Shown here: positions 13,797 to 15,694 of the stretch, piece by piece
Layout: every line of letters starts with the position of its first letter
How positions within the stretch are numbered: position 1 is the first letter of the stretch
NCBI GenBank assembly: GCA_910586955.1
Contig: CAJUMM010000050.1
Location: forward strand, 1-15,694
From: an uncultured Lachnospiraceae bacterium
Lineage (GTDB): Bacteria > Bacillota > Clostridia > Lachnospirales > Lachnospiraceae
DNA: 15,694 nt
Direction of reading: 5' to 3'
Notes under the pieces: generated by a model
Database searches by the model: none
The model's input: only the letters and a program-made list of their open reading frames with translations
What the model was told of the DNA's origin: nothing
Translations under genes and position numbers: made by a program

Positions 13797-15110
13797 CTAT
13801 TTCAGAAGGGCGGAGGGCACATACCCCTCCAGCTGGTTTCCGTTCTGGGTAAAGGCGATTTTGGTCCACTTTTGACCGTCCTCTCCGGTGACTTCTTTTA
13901 GAATTGTCACTTTGGTGCCGTTCTCTAAGGTGGCCCGGATATCCCCGTAGGGGGAAGCGATGCTGCGTACCTTGGCTACGGCCTTGGAGGAGCTGGAGCC
14001 GGAACTTCCGGAAGAGCCGGAGGAACCGGAAGAGGTGCTTCCCACATTCAGCAGATCGGAACGGATATAGCCTTCCAGAGCCTGTCCCTGGTGGGTATAG
14101 GAAATTTTATACCATTTCCATCCGTCGTCCCCGCTTTTTTCCAGGAGAATTTTTACCTGGGTCCCCTGGGGCAGCTTGGAGCGGATATCCCCGTTGGTGG
14201 AGGCGATGGAGCGGATGTTGGCTACGGCCGGTTTTACGGTGGCCGGTGTCTGGGCAATGCCGGAGGATGAACTGCCGGAAGTTCCCGTGGTTCCTTCCGA
14301 AAGCAGATCCGAGCGCACATAGCCATTTAGCTGGTACCCGTTGTCTGTGTAGGAGACTTTGTACCAGGTCATTCCGTCGTCCCCGGTTTTGGAGGAGATG
14401 AGAGATACCTGGGTGCCTTTTCCCAGCCGGGAACGGATATCCCCGTTGGTGGAGGCAATGGAGCGCACCCGCACCCCGTCGGTGTTGATATACCGGGTTC
14501 CGGACACATCCGTGGCATTAGAGCCGGAAGCGGTTCCTCCCGGATTGGTTTCACTTAGAAGATCTCCCCGCATATAGCCCTCCAGGGAGGAACCGTTCTG
14601 TTTATAGGAAACCTTGTACCAGGTTAAGCCGTCGTCCGGGCCTGTTTTGGAGGAGAGGATGGTGACGGAAGTTCCCTTTTCCAGCCGGGAGCGGATATCT
14701 CCTTTGGTGGAAGCAATGGAACGGACCAGGGCCACAGCCGGTTTCACATACCGGGAGCCTCCCGAAGATCCGCCGGAAGAAGTGGTATTGGAAACGTTTC
14801 CGGCTACATTTACCAGGTCTGCCCGCACATAGCCCTCCTTAGCGTCTCCGCCGTAAGCGAAATATACGTCATACCATTTCATACCGTCATCTCCGGTAGT
14901 CTCGTTGATGATATTTACCTTTGTCCCCTGGGTCAGCTTGCACACGATGGAAGAGCTGGTAGAAGGGGAGGAGCGCACATTCAGAATGGGATTTTTCACC
15001 GTTCCGGTAGTGCGGGCCGCCTGGGAGGGAATACCGGCTCCCAGGAAAAGGGAAAGAACCAGCAAGAGGGAGAGTGCAAAGGCTCCCCTTCTGCGGATAA
15101 TTGTCTTCAT
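13797..15110 (-). CDS. Secreted protein with five bacterial SH3 repeats
   Basis: A 437-residue exported protein. The N-terminus (MKTIIRRRG, a Leu-rich core, then SQA-A around residues 29-32) is a clear signal peptide with no lipobox. The mature protein is five SH3b-type modules of about 65-70 residues (~33-102, 120-187, 206-272, 291-356, 376-437), each with a VRS..S core, GT.V.I and a GY(V/M/I)R.DLL ending, joined by Gly/Ser/Thr-rich linkers. Such modules usually bind cell-wall peptides; no catalytic domain is present, so a wall-binding or wall-sensing role is the best guess. The ATG at 15110 is preferred over the in-frame ATG at 15134 because GGGGG (15118-15122) sits 7 bases upstream and the signal peptide then starts normally. 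It lies downstream of the rqcH-like gene, across a long palindrome, and converges on the terminator. Confidence 0.9.
   Translation of the reverse strand: MKTIIRRRGAFALSLLLVLSLFLGAGIPSQAARTTGTVKNPILNVRSSPSTSSSIVCKLTQGTKVNIINETTGDDGMKWYDVYFAYGGDAKEGYVRADLVNVAGNVSNTTSSGGSSGGSRYVKPAVALVRSIASTKGDIRSRLEKGTSVTILSSKTGPDDGLTWYKVSYKQNGSSLEGYMRGDLLSETNPGGTASGSNATDVSGTRYINTDGVRVRSIASTNGDIRSRLGKGTQVSLISSKTGDDGMTWYKVSYTDNGYQLNGYVRSDLLSEGTTGTSGSSSSGIAQTPATVKPAVANIRSIASTNGDIRSKLPQGTQVKILLEKSGDDGWKWYKISYTHQGQALEGYIRSDLLNVGSTSSGSSGSSGSSGSSSSKAVAKVRSIASPYGDIRATLENGTKVTILKEVTGEDGQKWTKIAFTQNGNQLEGYVPSALLK
13800..15014 (-). repeat. Five tandem SH3-encoding repeat units
   Basis: The units lie at about 14805-15014, 14550-14753, 14295-14495, 14043-14240 and 13800-13985, in coding order. 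Units 2-4 are the most alike: the segment coding for SIASTNGDIRS is nearly identical in DNA around 14190-14220 and 14430-14460, and closely related around 14690-14720. Unit 1 is the most diverged at protein level (RSSPSTSSSIV in place of RSIASTNGDIR). The pattern fits internal duplication of a middle unit. Confidence 0.85.
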
Positions 15111-15117
15111 AATAATA

Positions 15118-15204
15118 CCCCCGTTTCCTTGCATTTTCTACAAAATCGGACAAAATATCAATGTTAGTATACGTCCGATTGTCAGAAAATGCAAGGAAAC
15201 AGGG
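15118..15204. repeat. Long imperfect palindrome between the SH3 gene and the rqcH-like gene
   Basis: A perfect 17-bp inverted repeat, GTTTCCTTGCATTTTCT (15123-15139) and its complement (15184-15200), is extended outward by one mismatch and CCCC/GGGG, and inward by ATCGGAC (15145-15151) against GTCCGAT (15173-15179). The central loop is 21 AT-rich bases (15152-15172). On the minus strand the outer GGGG is part of the SH3 gene's ribosome binding site. No T tract follows on either side, so it is not a standard terminator. Confidence 0.85.
15133..15194 (-). promoter_or_regulatory. Possible minus-strand promoter(s) inside the palindrome
   Basis: Two candidate SigA pairs read toward the SH3 gene. 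One is TTGCAT (15194-15189) with TATACT (15171-15166), 17 bases apart, good -10 but weak -35. The other is TTGATA (15161-15156) with GAAAAT (15138-15133), also 17 bases apart. Both overlap the inverted repeat, so a protein bound to the palindrome would control them. Neither is a strong match in both boxes. Confidence 0.4.
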
Positions 15205-15221
15205 GAAATCTTAAGAAAAAA

Positions 15222-15694
15222 TTATGTTAACAAGGTTAGTCCGGAGATATCGGAGTCAATCACCAGGGAATAGTTGGTATAGTAAACTACAAAACCAGGC
15301 TTGGCACCTCCGGGTTTTTTAACATGCTTTTTTTCTACATAGTCTATTTCCACTTTCTCATTGCCCCGGTTTTTGGAATAGTAGGCAGCCAGGCGGCCGG
15401 CTTCTTCAAAGGCCCGGTCCGGAATTTCTTTGCCCTCGCTTTTCAGGATTACGTGGGAGCCGGCGGTGCCCTTGGCATGGAACCACCAGTCATTGCCGGA
15501 GGCGGATTTAAAGGTCAGCTCGTCGTTCTGGAAGTTGTTTTTGCCCACGTAGATGTGGAAACCGTCGCTGGACAGATAGTGGAAGGGGCGGGAGGTGATC
15601 CGGGGTTTCTTATCGCCGGAGCGCCGCCTGCGGATATAGCCGGACTCCATCAGTTCTTCCTTGATCTGTACCAGATCCTCCTCGGAGAGGGCAA
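15222..15694 (-). CDS. rqcH: RqcH/NFACT-family ribosome quality-control protein, C-terminal part only
   Basis: The frame is open to the window edge, so the N-terminus (NFACT-N and helical regions) is missing and about 157 C-terminal residues are seen. The sequence shows the NFACT-R (DUF814) domain: FHYLSSDGFHIYVGKNNFQNDELTF, DWWFHAKGTAGSHVIL, and a C-terminal segment VEKKHVKKPGGAKPGFVVYY. In Firmicutes this protein (once called fibronectin-binding protein A) binds stalled 50S subunits carrying peptidyl-tRNA and adds alanine tails for degradation. A Met at 15650 is internal. The stop TAA is at 15222-15224, followed on this strand by the palindrome and the SH3 gene 111 bases on; no clear terminator separates them, so readthrough is possible. 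Confidence 0.92.
   Translation of the reverse strand, partial: ALSEEDLVQIKEELMESGYIRRRRSGDKKPRITSRPFHYLSSDGFHIYVGKNNFQNDELTFKSASGNDWWFHAKGTAGSHVILKSEGKEIPDRAFEEAGRLAAYYSKNRGNEKVEIDYVEKKHVKKPGGAKPGFVVYYTNYSLVIDSDISGLTLLT

Noticed and set aside
13800..15014. CRISPR-like repeat array
   Set aside because: The repeats are about 250 bases apart, encode SH3 modules in frame, and lack spacers of uniform size.

Overview
The window looks like chromosomal DNA from a clostridial Firmicute, most likely a gut Lachnospiraceae-type organism. The evidence is the mix of families (DegV, Mbeg1-like DUF2974 protein, NifX-like protein with a metal-binding tail, zinc-dependent phospholipase C family, RqcH/NFACT, multi-SH3 exported protein), strong GGAGG-type ribosome binding sites, SigA-like promoters, and dense coding with a moderately balanced base composition. 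The assignment is by family recognition only; no search was possible. Every stretch longer than about 110 bases is coding.

Layout. (1) Bases 1-1358: the 3' part of prfC (release factor 3), cut by the window edge. (2) Bases 1385-6979: a promoter followed by three tightly packed genes: a stand-alone receiver (CheY/Spo0F-like), a membrane hybrid histidine kinase ending in receiver + HPt, and a second membrane hybrid kinase whose C-terminus is not an HPt but a full DegV (fatty-acid-binding/FakB-type) domain. (3) Bases 6976-9642: a consensus SigA promoter overlapping the end of that gene drives a third hybrid kinase with a large extracytoplasmic sensor and two receivers, followed at once by a sugar-type solute-binding lipoprotein (to 10958) with no permease nearby. 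(4) Bases 10983-13028: a small NifX/NifB-like metal-cluster protein, an alpha/beta-hydrolase-fold DUF2974 protein, and shikimate kinase overlapping it by 4 bases. (5) Bases 13032-13789: a promoter, a zinc-dependent phospholipase C family gene that starts at TTG, and a strong, probably bidirectional terminator. (6) Minus strand, 15694 to 13797: the C-terminal end of an rqcH-like gene, a long imperfect palindrome, and a secreted five-repeat SH3 protein convergent on the terminator.

How the parts may work together. The kinase locus holds all the modules of a multistep phosphorelay (three transmitter kinases, four receivers with an intact phosphoacceptor Asp in the hybrid kinases, one stand-alone receiver, one HPt, one degenerate receiver) but no DNA-binding output. 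The HPt of the first kinase could collect phosphate from several receivers and pass it to the stand-alone receiver. The DegV domain fused to the second kinase is the most unusual element: it would place a lipid- or small-ligand-binding domain under (or upstream of) receiver control. The solute-binding lipoprotein next to the third kinase could present a ligand to that kinase's external domain. These functional links are inferences from architecture and gene order.
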